Source: Saprospiraceae bacterium (GTDB lineage Bacteria > Bacteroidota > Bacteroidia > Chitinophagales > Saprospiraceae). From it: a DNA stretch of 64,000 nt. A program made the translations under genes and the position numbers. The stretch is taken from the NCBI GenBank assembly GCA_016708265.1, contig JADJGA010000011.1, positions 744,001 to 808,000 of the forward strand. The letters are read 5' to 3'. Shown here one piece after another: positions 46,657 to 56,337 of the stretch; position 1 is the stretch's first letter; each line of letters opens with the position of its first letter. Under the pieces are notes generated by a model. It worked only from the letters and a program-made list of their open reading frames with translations. It ran no database searches and had not been told where the DNA came from.

Positions 46657-47784
46657 TTATTTTAAATAATGCAGTTTTACAAAAAATCTTGAATCCAATG
46701 CTCCCAAAGTCATTGCTGCTTCAGGCGAAAGTACGACTTTTACATTATCCGGATAAGTATTTGTAGGAATATTTCCAATCACCCTGGCAAATATTTTTCT
46801 CTGCACCATGGGATTGTTAATTTCGATCATGGTATTCAATGCTGCATCATTGCTAAGTACATACACACCCCTGACTCTGCTTTGTTTATTCCAAAGTGCG
46901 ATACCACTATCTTTATGAGATTTAAGAATATGTTCCTGCCGTTCATTTTCAGTATTTTCAGGCTCACTTACAGGTCTGCTTATTACACCTACAAACTCTA
47001 TCTTCTCTTTGTTATCATTTTTCAGTATCGCTTTTCTATCTTTTATGGATTTAACCCTGGAATCCGGATTTTCGGGTTGCTTTTTTGCAACAGCCACCGA
47101 ATTATCACCGGAATCTGATCCGTTCTTTGATTTTTTATCCTTTGCTAATTCAGATTCCTTTTGTTTCTTTGATTTTGTCTTTTGGAATGATACATCATTC
47201 AATACTATTTTATTAAATGTAATTGGTTTTTCCCTGACTACCGGTTCTAACTGTTTTACCCTGGAATCAGGTAAAATATTGCTTACCATCTCCGAAACTC
47301 TTCTATTTGAGTCCAGATATCCTATATACAAAATCTGACCAAGGCTAAGATCCATATTTTTCAGCTTGTTCAATTTCATAAGGTCTTCGATATCCATATC
47401 CAGATATACCTTTGCTATCCTGAATAGGGTTTCCTTTTGTCCAACCTTGTAAAAAACCTTTGAGTTATTGCTTTTTCTTCTATAAGATTCCTTCACAAGG
47501 AGTTCTTTATTTAATGGGACCAAAATTATTGAACCATTTGACAAAGGCTTTTTGTTTAAACCCCAATTGAAGGAATATATATCTGAGATATCAACATTGA
47601 ATATTTTTGAAATGCTGTAAACCGTATTTCCCGGTTCGACTCTATATTCAAAAGCAAGGCCTTTACCTTCAGTGTAATTTAAAAAAATGGAGTCCTGTTT
47701 AGTTACATTTTGGGAATAGACAAATCCACTTAATAAAATCCCAATTGAGATCAAAAATAATTTTATTTCAGTATATTTGTGCAT
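46657..47784 (-). CDS. Exported LysM-domain protein
   Basis: Exported protein of ~375 residues. A signal peptide is followed by two LysM modules (YRVEPGNTVYSISKIFNVDISDIYSFN, ~45-90, and YKVGQKETLFRIAKVYLDMDIEDLM, ~108-155), a long charged linker, and a C-terminal beta-rich domain resembling the RlpA-like fold (SKHD... VYVLSNDAALNTMIEINNP). It probably binds peptidoglycan. I chose the ATG at 47784 (MHKYTEIK) over 47808, because a -7-like element (TATATTTG, minus strand, 47806-47813) would overlap the longer start. Confidence 0.8.
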   Translation of the reverse strand: MHKYTEIKLFLISIGILLSGFVYSQNVTKQDSIFLNYTEGKGLAFEYRVEPGNTVYSISKIFNVDISDIYSFNWGLNKKPLSNGSIILVPLNKELLVKESYRRKSNNSKVFYKVGQKETLFRIAKVYLDMDIEDLMKLNKLKNMDLSLGQILYIGYLDSNRRVSEMVSNILPDSRVKQLEPVVREKPITFNKIVLNDVSFQKTKSKKQKESELAKDKKSKNGSDSGDNSVAVAKKQPENPDSRVKSIKDRKAILKNDNKEKIEFVGVISRPVSEPENTENERQEHILKSHKDSGIALWNKQSRVRGVYVLSNDAALNTMIEINNPMVQRKIFARVIGNIPTNTYPDNVKVVLSPEAAMTLGALDSRFFVKLHYLK

Positions 47785-47850
47785 GGTATTGTAGTTTTCA
47801 ACTTGCAAATATATTACTATTTTTTATAATATGTATTAAATTTTAAAAAA

Positions 47851-48579
47851 ATGTCAAAAATTATTGCAATAATCCCTGCCAGGTATGATTCTTCAAGGCT
47901 TCCCGGCAAAGTTTTAGAAAAAATAGGAGATAAAACCATGCTGAATCTGGTTTGGGATCAGGTAAAAAAAACTGAAATGGTTGAAGAAGTTATAATTGCA
48001 ACTGATGATGAAAGGATAATGGGAGAAGCAGAATATTTCGGAGGACAGTCAGAAATGACATTTAGCTCTCACAGATCAGGTACAGACAGATGTGCTCAGG
48101 TAGCTTCTCAATTCTGGGAATCCGACATAATAATAAATATCCAGGCAGATGAACCATTCATTGACCCTGAAATTATAGATATGCTTGGCAAAAAGATGAT
48201 TGAAGATGACTGGATTGAAATAGCGACTTTGTGTACCAGAATAAAGGATCGTAATGAAGTATCTGACCCAAATACAGTAAAAATAGTAAAGGATAATTTC
48301 AACAAAGCTTTGTATTTCAGCCGGGCTCCAATTCCATATTTCCGGGATAGTGTTGGGTCTATTGAAAATCAATACAGGCACATTGGTATTTATGCTTTCC
48401 GTAATAAATCGCTTCAATCAATTACAAAGTTGAGTGAATCTTTTCTCGAAAAGGCAGAAAAGCTGGAACAGCTAAGATGGATGGAGAATGGATATAAAAT
48501 CCATGTATTTGAAACTGAATACAAAGGAACAGGCATAGATACTCCGGTAGACCTTGAAAAAGCCAGACAAAATCAATAA
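47851..48579 (+). CDS. kdsB: 3-deoxy-manno-octulosonate cytidylyltransferase
   Basis: Activates Kdo as CMP-Kdo for LPS. The nucleotide-binding loop is IIPARYDSSRLPGKVL (residues ~6-21), then VIIATDDERI, HRSGTDRCAQVA and INIQADEPFIDP; the closing GTGIDTPVDLEKA is typical. Length 242 is normal. Its stop overlaps that of the convergent propeller gene by 7 nt. Confidence 0.96.
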   Translation: MSKIIAIIPARYDSSRLPGKVLEKIGDKTMLNLVWDQVKKTEMVEEVIIATDDERIMGEAEYFGGQSEMTFSSHRSGTDRCAQVASQFWESDIIINIQADEPFIDPEIIDMLGKKMIEDDWIEIATLCTRIKDRNEVSDPNTVKIVKDNFNKALYFSRAPIPYFRDSVGSIENQYRHIGIYAFRNKSLQSITKLSESFLEKAEKLEQLRWMENGYKIHVFETEYKGTGIDTPVDLEKARQNQ

Positions 48580-49622
48580 GGGATCACCATATTGGGCAAG
48601 TATCCGGCAGAAAGTGTTTTTATAAGTTTTCCTTTTTTAGAATAAATATATACTTTCCCTTTCTCAGCAAAATTCAAGGCATCTGTAACATAAAGCAGGT
48701 GACGTTTATTATCAATACCCAATCCGTAAAAATTTTCATTCTGTCTATTTACGACTGTTTCTGCAATGATTTTTCCCGAAACGGGGATTTTCATAACATC
48801 ATTATACATTACATACAAAGTGTCCTTACTTTGATTTAACTGCATGCCTGAATTGAAAATATTCAGGACCTGATCGAAATGAAGAGAATCGACATTCTTT
48901 AAGGTTTTAATATCGCTTTTGAAAAGGCTCCCTTTAATTCCATCATAAGAATTGCCAATACACAAAGTCCATAAAAATCCGTTTTTGTCAATTACCACCT
49001 GAGAAGGACTTATACCGGTTTTAATACTGTCTGTCAGCTTATCTTTTTCACTATCAATCACATATATCCATTTCGAAACTGGTTTGCCAAATGCCCAGGG
49101 ACAGCTTGCAAATATTTGCTTACCATTCATGGCAAAGTTTTCAATCCATCTGCCTGTTTTTATCTCTCCCGTCAATTTATCTTCACTTAAGGAATAAACA
49201 TTTATCTTATTAGCAAAAATATCTGATATATAGGCTTTTGAATCACTTATTTTTATCATTTGTCTTGGTGAGGTCAAACCGGAAGTTGTTTTAATATGTT
49301 TAAAATCCGGGATATTAACCTTCCTGACCAGACCTGAATTATTAACTATCAGATATGCTTTATCTCCTGAAATTTGCATGCTCTGCAAAACATCACCTAT
49401 ATTTTCATTGTTTGCCTTCTGAAATACATCAGGATAAATGGAGTCTTTGGCATAATGATAATAATATACTGATGAATTTGCCTGATTGTACAGACCTTCA
49501 TTCACAATGAAAATGCCTTCACCTTCAACAAAAGTGCTATTGTCACTATCAGGAACCTTATCATCACATGAAAATGATATCAATATAACTAAAATAGCTA
49601 GAAAAACCGAATATTTGTACAT
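48573..49622 (-). CDS. YncE-like beta-propeller lipoprotein (DUF5074-type)
   Basis: A 349-residue lipoprotein with lipobox LISFSC (Cys ~19) and an acidic linker, then repeats of a seven-bladed propeller type (GEGIFIVNEGLYNQANSSVYYY, GLTSPRQMIKISDSKAYISDIFANKINVY, GISPSQVVIDKNGFLWTLC). In Bacteroidota such proteins often lie in cobalamin-uptake loci beside BtuB. No transporter is adjacent here, but the 5' leader resembles a cobalamin riboswitch, which would fit a surface B12-binding role (inference). Confidence 0.78.
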   Translation of the reverse strand: MYKYSVFLAILVILISFSCDDKVPDSDNSTFVEGEGIFIVNEGLYNQANSSVYYYHYAKDSIYPDVFQKANNENIGDVLQSMQISGDKAYLIVNNSGLVRKVNIPDFKHIKTTSGLTSPRQMIKISDSKAYISDIFANKINVYSLSEDKLTGEIKTGRWIENFAMNGKQIFASCPWAFGKPVSKWIYVIDSEKDKLTDSIKTGISPSQVVIDKNGFLWTLCIGNSYDGIKGSLFKSDIKTLKNVDSLHFDQVLNIFNSGMQLNQSKDTLYVMYNDVMKIPVSGKIIAETVVNRQNENFYGLGIDNKRHLLYVTDALNFAEKGKVYIYSKKGKLIKTLSAGYLPNMVIPY

Positions 49623-49699
49623 AATAATTTTTTTTTGATAGATAAGGTTAAAGCACTTACGGTTAAAATCCAGACCTTTTCTGTATTAATAATAGCGTA

Positions 49700-49840
49700 A
49701 CTACTCAGGTCCTGATGAAAATGAAGTATTGTTTAATCCGGATTTTTTTACCAAAGGGCAAAAATGGTGCCAAAACAAGCATCTGTTGCCATATTCACAC
49801 CGGATTTAATCCGATGTTACCAAAATTTAGCACCTATGGA
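49700..49840 (-). promoter_or_regulatory. Cobalamin-riboswitch-like leader
   Basis: Read on the minus strand, the elements come in the order of a cobalamin aptamer: AGGTGC (complement of 49830-49835), GGTAAC (49816-49821), GGATTAAATCC (49802-49812), ATGGCAACAG (49783-49792) and TCAGGACCTGA (49705-49715). These parallel GGTG, GGGAA, GGTGnAAATCC, CCGCAACTG and the B12 box CAGGAGACCTG, but several are changed. It sits ~80 nt before the propeller lipoprotein gene. Pattern seen by eye; not folded or searched. Confidence 0.42.
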
Positions 49841-49982
49841 GCAATTACCTGAATAGTTACCTTTATTCTATGAGATAATATAAATAAATAATAAAAAATC
49901 ATAATGAGAATACTATAATACTTAAAATAATTCTCACAAATAAAAGAAAAAATATTTTAAATCAAAAAATTCATAGAGTCAA

Positions 49983-51566
49983 TCAATCGTCTTTCTCAGC
50001 AATCTCATAACTTGTACTCTGGAAATACTCCCTTCCAAACATATCTTTTGCCTTGATTTCGATTATATGTATACCTGCCTCTATATTTTTTGGAATAGAT
50101 GCTTTCCAGAGGTGATTACATTTATCGGGATTAGAAGGTCTTCTCCCGTCAAGTAAAATATCAGAATAATCCCAATCATTGATCATTTTTAAGTATGCAG
50201 GATCGTAATCATAAGTGTAATCCATAAGCTTCCAGTCACCAGTATCAATTCTGTACCATAAAGTATCTGACCGACTCCCGATAAAGAAATTTGCCCAAAC
50301 ATAAGCTGCCGGCCACCTGTCTTTCTCAATAATCTTTGGAGCGAATACTCCCATTTTGTGATCAAAAGGTTTACCTGCCACTTTATAGTCAAATGTATAT
50401 TTATTGCCTGAAAAATTCAGATAAATATATCCTTTTGGAGTACCATCTCTCATTGTTGACAAAGGAATTCCATCTTCATCGAGTCTGCCGCTGTACCAGT
50501 CACCGCAACTCGCGCCTACATTCATATGATGATGCCTTCCTTCCTGCAGCCAGCCTTCCTTTTCTGTGAAAAAATCCTGGCTTTGCCAATGAGTATGCGC
50601 TGAAAGTGATAAAGTATTGGGAAAATCCTTAAGTAGTTTGAATAATCTGTTCCTGTGATTGTCATTAAATGAATCTCCACCCTCAAATTCGCTTAATGGT
50701 ATATGAAATGCAAGAACAACCAAATAGTCTTTTGGTACAAATTTCAGATCATTTTCTATAAATTTGAACTGATCTTCACGAAAACCTCCCCAATAACCTT
50801 TACTTCCCCTGGGATCAGGATACAGAATATCGTCAAGGATAATAAAATGAACTTTACCATGATTAAGGGAATAATTTGCCGGCCCAAATTCTCTTTCAAA
50901 AGTTTCATCTGCCAGGGAGTCAAACACAACATCATAATTTTCATCATGATTGCCCATCACATTATACCAGGGTACACGGGCATATTTGATGGCATTTTTG
51001 TATGGCATAAATAAGTCTAAATTGTCGCCTACCAGATCCCCGAGGCTGATCCCGAAAGCTACCTTATCAAAATCTTTAATATCACTTACTATTCCATTTA
51101 AAAAATAATCGACTTCTTTTTCATTGTATGGCTGAGGATCTCCAAAAACAAGGATCCTGAAATCATTTTTTACAACATAGGGTATCAGTCCGAAATTAAC
51201 AGATTTTGGCAAAGGCCCGGTTGGTGAAACTCCCTGATATTGAAGCCTGGGACTTCCTTTTGGCTTGTGAATATAGAAAAACTGAGGCTGATTGTGGGAA
51301 TTGGCAGGAACATAATAATCTGAAGGCTTTATCACAAAAACAATATTATCATTTCCAACAGGTAATGAGTATTCACCTTCGGCTCCGGTTTTGACTACAT
51401 TTATTCCATTTGAAACACCTACACCGGCTATTCCTTTTTCCTCCTTATCTTTTAATCCATTTCTGTTTATATCTTCATAGACAAACCCTTTGACCTGATT
51501 TTGGGCAATTATATAATTTGGAACAGTAAGCAGTAAGGTAATGAATAATAGAATATATTTTTTCAT
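49983..51566 (-). CDS. Calcineurin-like phosphoesterase with N- and C-terminal accessory domains
   Basis: A 527-residue exported protein. After a signal peptide (~1-21) comes an SdrD-B/MetallophosN-type domain (VKGFVYEDINRNGLKDKEEKGIAGVGVSNG). The metallophosphoesterase core has FGDPQ (~143), GDLVGDN (~178), GNHDEN (~207), FHIPL and SAHTHWQ. A C-terminal MetallophosC domain follows. It hydrolyses phosphoesters with a dinuclear metal centre, substrate unknown. All metal ligands appear present. A strong promoter lies 46 nt upstream. Confidence 0.92.
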   Translation of the reverse strand: MKKYILLFITLLLTVPNYIIAQNQVKGFVYEDINRNGLKDKEEKGIAGVGVSNGINVVKTGAEGEYSLPVGNDNIVFVIKPSDYYVPANSHNQPQFFYIHKPKGSPRLQYQGVSPTGPLPKSVNFGLIPYVVKNDFRILVFGDPQPYNEKEVDYFLNGIVSDIKDFDKVAFGISLGDLVGDNLDLFMPYKNAIKYARVPWYNVMGNHDENYDVVFDSLADETFEREFGPANYSLNHGKVHFIILDDILYPDPRGSKGYWGGFREDQFKFIENDLKFVPKDYLVVLAFHIPLSEFEGGDSFNDNHRNRLFKLLKDFPNTLSLSAHTHWQSQDFFTEKEGWLQEGRHHHMNVGASCGDWYSGRLDEDGIPLSTMRDGTPKGYIYLNFSGNKYTFDYKVAGKPFDHKMGVFAPKIIEKDRWPAAYVWANFFIGSRSDTLWYRIDTGDWKLMDYTYDYDPAYLKMINDWDYSDILLDGRRPSNPDKCNHLWKASIPKNIEAGIHIIEIKAKDMFGREYFQSTSYEIAEKDD

Positions 51567-51611
51567 GATTTTAATATTTAAAAGATTTTTTGAATTCGAT
51601 TTTGTATCTTA

Positions 51612-51643
51612 CAAAGTTAATCTGTTGTTGTGATATAATCAAA
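51612..51643 (-). promoter_or_regulatory. Promoter of the phosphoesterase gene
   Basis: On the minus strand: TTTG (complement of 51640-51643), a 20-nt spacer, then TAACTTTG (complement of 51612-51619), an exact Bacteroidota match. Confidence 0.72.
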
Positions 51644-51756
51644 TAAAATTTAACAAATTACTGCAACATCGATAATTGTACTGACAATAAAACAAAATGG
51701 AATTGATCAAAACTTTTCTATACTTTCAAACTTTTGATGAGTTACATATCACAAAC

Positions 51757-51781
51757 AAAAATGCCGTCGAAACGGCATTTT
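51757..51781 (-). terminator. Terminator of the C69 dipeptidase gene
   Basis: AAAATGCCGT (51757-51766) pairs with ACGGCATTTT (51772-51781). Read on the minus strand it ends in a T-rich stretch, 42 nt after the dipeptidase stop. Confidence 0.85.
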
Positions 51782-51822
51782 GTTTAAAATATAATCTGAA
51801 TTATTTAAGGCATTAGTTCATA

Positions 51823-53511
51823 TTATCTTGCCTTATATCTATCTCCTGTCTGTTTGATTATTTCTCTTAGGGCTTTTTCACCTAAACCTGGCTGACTTGG
51901 AGAAGGCGGGATGTTTTTTCCATTGCCGTTATCCAGCAATTTCATTCCGTCACTTTTCTTTACATTGCCATCTACAAATTTTGAAAACAGGAAACCATAG
52001 AGATCCATCCAGTGCTTAACAGTTTTCCCGCTTTCTGAAACCGAGTAATTAGTAATGAAATCAATTGCTAAATTTTTATCTGCAGCGAGTATTTTTGTTG
52101 CAGCTTCCGATATCGGATCTATAGATTTGAGGAATTTATCTGCCAGCATCGACTGATGTTCTTTTACAATAGGTCCAATCTGATTATACCGCGAATAAGC
52201 AAGGTTTGATACCTGGTTGAACACCCAGAAAGCAGCATCAGGTTTAAAATCAAGCATGCTTCCATAACCTTCCTTATAATTTGCAGGAACATCTGTTATC
52301 CCGCAGAACATAGGATTATAGACCGTAAAATATGAATCATCGACTCCAAACCAAAGTATTCCACCTATCGGATCAGGATACTTATCTCTGCTCTGCGCAA
52401 CAAAAGTAAAACCTGTTTGCTGGGTAGAGGTGCTTCTTTCATGAAAATAATCTATGCTGTCTATTTTCCAGGTCATAGGTCTCCATCTGTAGGGAGATTC
52501 ATAAGGACCTGCACCAATATCCTTGCCGAAATCCATTTTAGTTCCCTCATAATGATCCCCCATAAAATTCATCATATCTTTAAGGCTGATCTTCCTCTCT
52601 GGTTTTATAAACAAAGGCATTCTGTTGGTAAGATCATGACCCATTGCATAATTTTCATATTTATCCATGCTACTGTTTACTTGTCTGAACATAGACCAGA
52701 CCCTTGCTTCACAAAATCTTGCAGCCCCAAAATCTACAGGAGCATAAACATCTGAAAAGCTGAAATCTTTATCTTCTCCGGAATAAAATCCATTGGTTTT
52801 AGCAAAAGATACTACATCTTCGGCATAAACTACATTTACTTTAGGATCAAACAATTTATCCATTTCTTTCGATGAAATAGCTCCGTCTTTATATTTTCTA
52901 GGAAACTGCATGATACGTGCCTGATTGGCATGGGCACATATATATCCGTCCGGAACCATCATAGCAACCCATACTGCACCTTTTTCATTTTTGCCCTTTC
53001 CGATGAGTTCCATAATCCACACTTCATTTTTGTCCATAATGGAAAATGATTCACCGGAACTTGCATAACCATATTCTTCCATCAGATCTGCTATGATCTT
53101 TATAGCTTCCCTTGCTGATTTTGATCTCTGAAGTGCTACATAAATAAGGCTACCGTAATCCATGATAGCCCCTGGTTGTTCTCCCAGTTCTTCTTTTCCC
53201 CCATAGGTCGTTTCTCCAATCGCTACCTGGTATTCATTCATATTGCCAACAACATTGTATGTTTGTCTGGCTTGCTTTATCTTCCCCAAATATTTCCCGG
53301 TATCCCATTCATAAATATCAAGAAGTGTACCTTCCGGATATGATGCTGCAGGCCAGTGATACAACTCACCAAACAAAATATGAGAGTCAGCACTGTAGCT
53401 AATCATAGGTGTACCTTCAGTCGATGCACCTTTAGTGATAAGAAAATTTGTACAGGCAAAACTAAACTGGTATATAGCTAGGAAAAACATAATTGTTATA
53501 ATTCTGAACAT
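51823..53511 (-). CDS. C69-family dipeptidase
   Basis: A 562-residue exported N-terminal nucleophile hydrolase of the U34/C69 family. The catalytic Cys is at residue 20 (FACTNFLITKGAS), directly after the signal peptide, so cleavage would expose it. MISYSADSHI, GETTYGGKEEL and YGSLIYVALQRSKSAREAI are family blocks. It should release N-terminal amino acids from dipeptides in the periplasm. It forms its own unit, ending in the hairpin at 51757-51781. Confidence 0.93.
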   Translation of the reverse strand: MFRIITIMFFLAIYQFSFACTNFLITKGASTEGTPMISYSADSHILFGELYHWPAASYPEGTLLDIYEWDTGKYLGKIKQARQTYNVVGNMNEYQVAIGETTYGGKEELGEQPGAIMDYGSLIYVALQRSKSAREAIKIIADLMEEYGYASSGESFSIMDKNEVWIMELIGKGKNEKGAVWVAMMVPDGYICAHANQARIMQFPRKYKDGAISSKEMDKLFDPKVNVVYAEDVVSFAKTNGFYSGEDKDFSFSDVYAPVDFGAARFCEARVWSMFRQVNSSMDKYENYAMGHDLTNRMPLFIKPERKISLKDMMNFMGDHYEGTKMDFGKDIGAGPYESPYRWRPMTWKIDSIDYFHERSTSTQQTGFTFVAQSRDKYPDPIGGILWFGVDDSYFTVYNPMFCGITDVPANYKEGYGSMLDFKPDAAFWVFNQVSNLAYSRYNQIGPIVKEHQSMLADKFLKSIDPISEAATKILAADKNLAIDFITNYSVSESGKTVKHWMDLYGFLFSKFVDGNVKKSDGMKLLDNGNGKNIPPSPSQPGLGEKALREIIKQTGDRYKAR

Positions 53512-53657
53512 AAGTATTTAAGTTTATTGTTTAAAAAAATCGTAGTAAATAATTGCGAAAAATAGAAAATATTATTCATAAATGAACCATTTATTAAAAA
53601 AAAATCATGATTTCAATGAAATGTATTATTTTTATAAATTAAAATTTGTAAGTATCT

Positions 53658-54176
53658 ATGAGATCCATCAGATTATTGTGCTTGATTTTTGCATTGGCTA
53701 TTACAATAATATTCACAGCTTGTACCGATCCCTGCAAGGACAAAGATTGTGAAAACGGATATTGCATTGAAGGTGATTGCTTTTGTTCTGACGGGTATTC
53801 CGGGGAAAATTGTGAGATCAGGGAAAGCGATAAATTTGCAGGAAATTATTCAGGTAAGCAGATTTGCCCGGAGGGCACACAAACGATAAAAGTTAAAATT
53901 ACAAATAAAAGTGATGATCCGAGAAGCATTTCAATAACTCTCGATAATAATTCAACAGCAATATCATTAAGGGGAAATATAAGGAAAGACAGCATCTTTA
54001 TACCCAACCAATGGGTTAAGGTTAGCGTTGGAGGCTCCAATATAACTAACCTTTTCAATGCGTCAAAGGGGATAATCTTAAGAGATTCTATTTTGAGATT
54101 TGATCTTATTTATTACTTTACTGAGGATAATGTTGAGTATATAGATACTTGCAGGATAGAGGCTAACAGGAATTAA
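53658..54176 (+). CDS. EGF-like-domain lipoprotein
   Basis: A 172-residue lipoprotein: lipobox IIFTAC (Cys ~22), then an EGF-like unit with six Cys (CKDKDCENGYCIEGDCFCSD, GYSGENCE, ~26-56), then a ~110-residue beta-rich domain (FAGNYSGKQICPEGTQTIKV). Proteins of this layout are common in Saprospiraceae and have no assigned role. Its stop overlaps that of the convergent acetyltransferase in TTAA. Confidence 0.8.
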   Translation: MRSIRLLCLIFALAITIIFTACTDPCKDKDCENGYCIEGDCFCSDGYSGENCEIRESDKFAGNYSGKQICPEGTQTIKVKITNKSDDPRSISITLDNNSTAISLRGNIRKDSIFIPNQWVKVSVGGSNITNLFNASKGIILRDSILRFDLIYYFTEDNVEYIDTCRIEANRN

Positions 54177-54637
54177 AAGCCTTCCATATCGCAGTTTATC
54201 CATTCGCCATCAAGTTTTGCTCCGTATTTTTTATAAAATTCTATTGCATCTTCATTCCAGTTGAGGACCTGCCATCTTATTCTTTTGCAATTATTCTTTT
54301 TTCCGAATTCAACAACTTTTTCCAATAATTTTGTTCCAATTTTATTGCCTCTGTATTTTTCAGTGACGACAATATCGTCGAGATAGAGTGATTTGCCGAC
54401 CCAGGTAAAATAGGCAAAAAAGAAAATAGCCATACCTATTATCTCTCCTTCTTCATTTTCAGCAACAAGAGATTGAAAATGGTTTTCCTCCTCATTCATC
54501 AATTCAGCCGTATTGGTAACTTTTTCCGGAGCTCTTTCAAATAATGCAAGCTCTTTTATAAGATTGAGAACTGCAGGATAGTCCTTTTTTTCGGTTTTTC
54601 GTATATTGACATTCATATTATTATTCGTGTTTCTCAA
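54173..54637 (-). CDS. GNAT-family N-acetyltransferase
   Basis: A 154-residue acetyl-CoA-dependent acetyltransferase resembling diamine/SSAT-type GNATs. The acetyl-CoA loop is YRGNKIGTKLL (~93-103); IRKTEKKDYPAVLNLIKELALFERAP and LDDIVVTEKYRG are typical of that branch. The ATG overlaps menD by 17 nt. Substrate could be a polyamine or thialysine (family inference). Confidence 0.88.
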   Translation of the reverse strand: MRNTNNNMNVNIRKTEKKDYPAVLNLIKELALFERAPEKVTNTAELMNEEENHFQSLVAENEEGEIIGMAIFFFAYFTWVGKSLYLDDIVVTEKYRGNKIGTKLLEKVVEFGKKNNCKRIRWQVLNWNEDAIEFYKKYGAKLDGEWINCDMEGF

Positions 54638-56315
54638 GGTTTTTAAAATATGCTTTCAGGATATCCATGTTTTTTAGTCTTGGAGTGAAAATTTCAAATA
54701 GTGCAGGTCTGTTGTTTTTCTGTACTGAGAAAAAGCTGGATAATTTTTCTTTTAGTTCTGTTTCATTTAGTGCAGAATAATAATTCACATCAAAAGCTTT
54801 GGCAATAAATTCTGCTTTGTAGTTGTGATGGGATTCAAAAAACTCTTCCAGTTGATCTGTTTCCGATGGTCCGGGAATGTATCTGAAAATATTTCCCCCC
54901 TGGTTGTTGAATACAATTATCCGTAGTTTTTCAGGTAAGTAATTGTTCCACAATGCATTTGAGTCATACAGGAATGCTACATCACCTGTGAAAAGTACAG
55001 TTGGTTTATCGTTGACAATAGAAGCACCTGCAGCTGTGGATGTGCATCCGTCAATTCCTGCAACACCCCTGTTGGAATTATAAAGCATACCAGGTCCTGA
55101 CTGCATCAGCTGCGCATATCTGACTGCAGTACTGTTTGCCATATGCACATTAGAATTTTCGGGAAGACAGCTGCAGATTATTTCATATACTTTTAAATCC
55201 GACCATTCGGTTTCGGACAGGAATTTATTGTGCCTGATCTTTACTAAATTCTCTCTTTCTTTGTAAGTTTCCGAAAAATCAGATTCGACTATATTTCTTT
55301 TTTCAGTAATTGATCTGATAAATGATTTCAACTCACTTTTTATGTGCCTGGTCAGTGATTTATAAGTATCAGTGATTTTATCCGACTCATCAACATCCCA
55401 GTGTTCTGAGGGATTCCATTTTCTGAGCAGTGCCTTTATTTTCTTTGAAACGACATGGCTTCCGAAAGTCAGCAATATATCTGGTTTGAAAAGATTTTCC
55501 TCATCTTTTCCAATACTCATTATAAATCTGTCGATATTATTTATAAAAGCATCATCATGCAGATTGGATGTAGTTTCGGTCAATACAATAACTGAAGGAT
55601 CGTTGGCAAATTCTCTGACAAGTTTTTTAAACTCCGGATCATACTGTAATACACCTGTCAATATCATTTTCCTTTTTGAACTATTCCAAATATTAGCCAG
55701 GTTAACTGCATCAGAATTTGAAAGTTCAGGTGAAGGAGATATATTTTCTATAATTTTCACATTGTTATGATTGAAATCATAATCCTTGTCATACAAAGGT
55801 TCCCTCAATGGCAGATTTACATGGACAGGGCCCTGAGGAGCTATTATACATAGATTTATAGCTTCATTGAACATACGGGTATTGTACCATAGTTCATCAG
55901 GATGGATCGTGTCCTGAAATATCTCGAAACTATCTTTTATAAAATTAGCATAAATATTGTGTTGTTTCATTGTCTGGCCTTCACCCTGGTCTATCCATTC
56001 AAGAGGTCTGTCGGCAGTGATCACAAGGAGAGGGATACGCTGATAATACGCTTCAGCGATAGCCGGAGAATAATTCAGTGTAGCTGAACCGGAAGTACAA
56101 ACCAAAGCCACAGTTTCACCCAATTGCTGAGCCATACCCAATGCTACAAAACCAGCTGATCGTTCATCATGTATTGAATAAGTTGTAAATCCTCCATGCA
56201 TATTGAAAGCGATGATCAGAGGGGCATTTCGGCTTCCGCTGGAAAAGACTATCCTTCGGATGCCCTTTTGATATGCAATCTGCACTAAATCGAGTACTGA
56301 TTTTTTTAAGTTCAT
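54621..56315 (-). CDS. menD: SEPHCHC synthase MenD
   Basis: Thiamine-diphosphate enzyme that adds a succinic semialdehyde unit from 2-oxoglutarate to isochorismate in menaquinone synthesis. The N-terminus has GIRRIVFSSGSRNAPL, the pyrimidine-site region is CTSGSATLNYSPAIAEAYY, and the diphosphate/Mg motif is TGDVAFLYDSNALWNN. Length 564 is standard. Other men genes are not in the window; only the GNAT gene is coupled to it. Confidence 0.95.
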   Translation of the reverse strand: MNLKKSVLDLVQIAYQKGIRRIVFSSGSRNAPLIIAFNMHGGFTTYSIHDERSAGFVALGMAQQLGETVALVCTSGSATLNYSPAIAEAYYQRIPLLVITADRPLEWIDQGEGQTMKQHNIYANFIKDSFEIFQDTIHPDELWYNTRMFNEAINLCIIAPQGPVHVNLPLREPLYDKDYDFNHNNVKIIENISPSPELSNSDAVNLANIWNSSKRKMILTGVLQYDPEFKKLVREFANDPSVIVLTETTSNLHDDAFINNIDRFIMSIGKDEENLFKPDILLTFGSHVVSKKIKALLRKWNPSEHWDVDESDKITDTYKSLTRHIKSELKSFIRSITEKRNIVESDFSETYKERENLVKIRHNKFLSETEWSDLKVYEIICSCLPENSNVHMANSTAVRYAQLMQSGPGMLYNSNRGVAGIDGCTSTAAGASIVNDKPTVLFTGDVAFLYDSNALWNNYLPEKLRIIVFNNQGGNIFRYIPGPSETDQLEEFFESHHNYKAEFIAKAFDVNYYSALNETELKEKLSSFFSVQKNNRPALFEIFTPRLKNMDILKAYFKNLEKHE

Positions 56316-56337
56316 TCCCAGATTTTAATTATCAATT

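Noticed and set aside
49690..49730. Possible TPP riboswitch on the minus strand (ACCTGAGTAGTTACGC resembles part of the thi box)
   Set aside because: The upstream CTGAGA-type element and the rest of the aptamer are absent, whereas several blocks fit a cobalamin-type order better.
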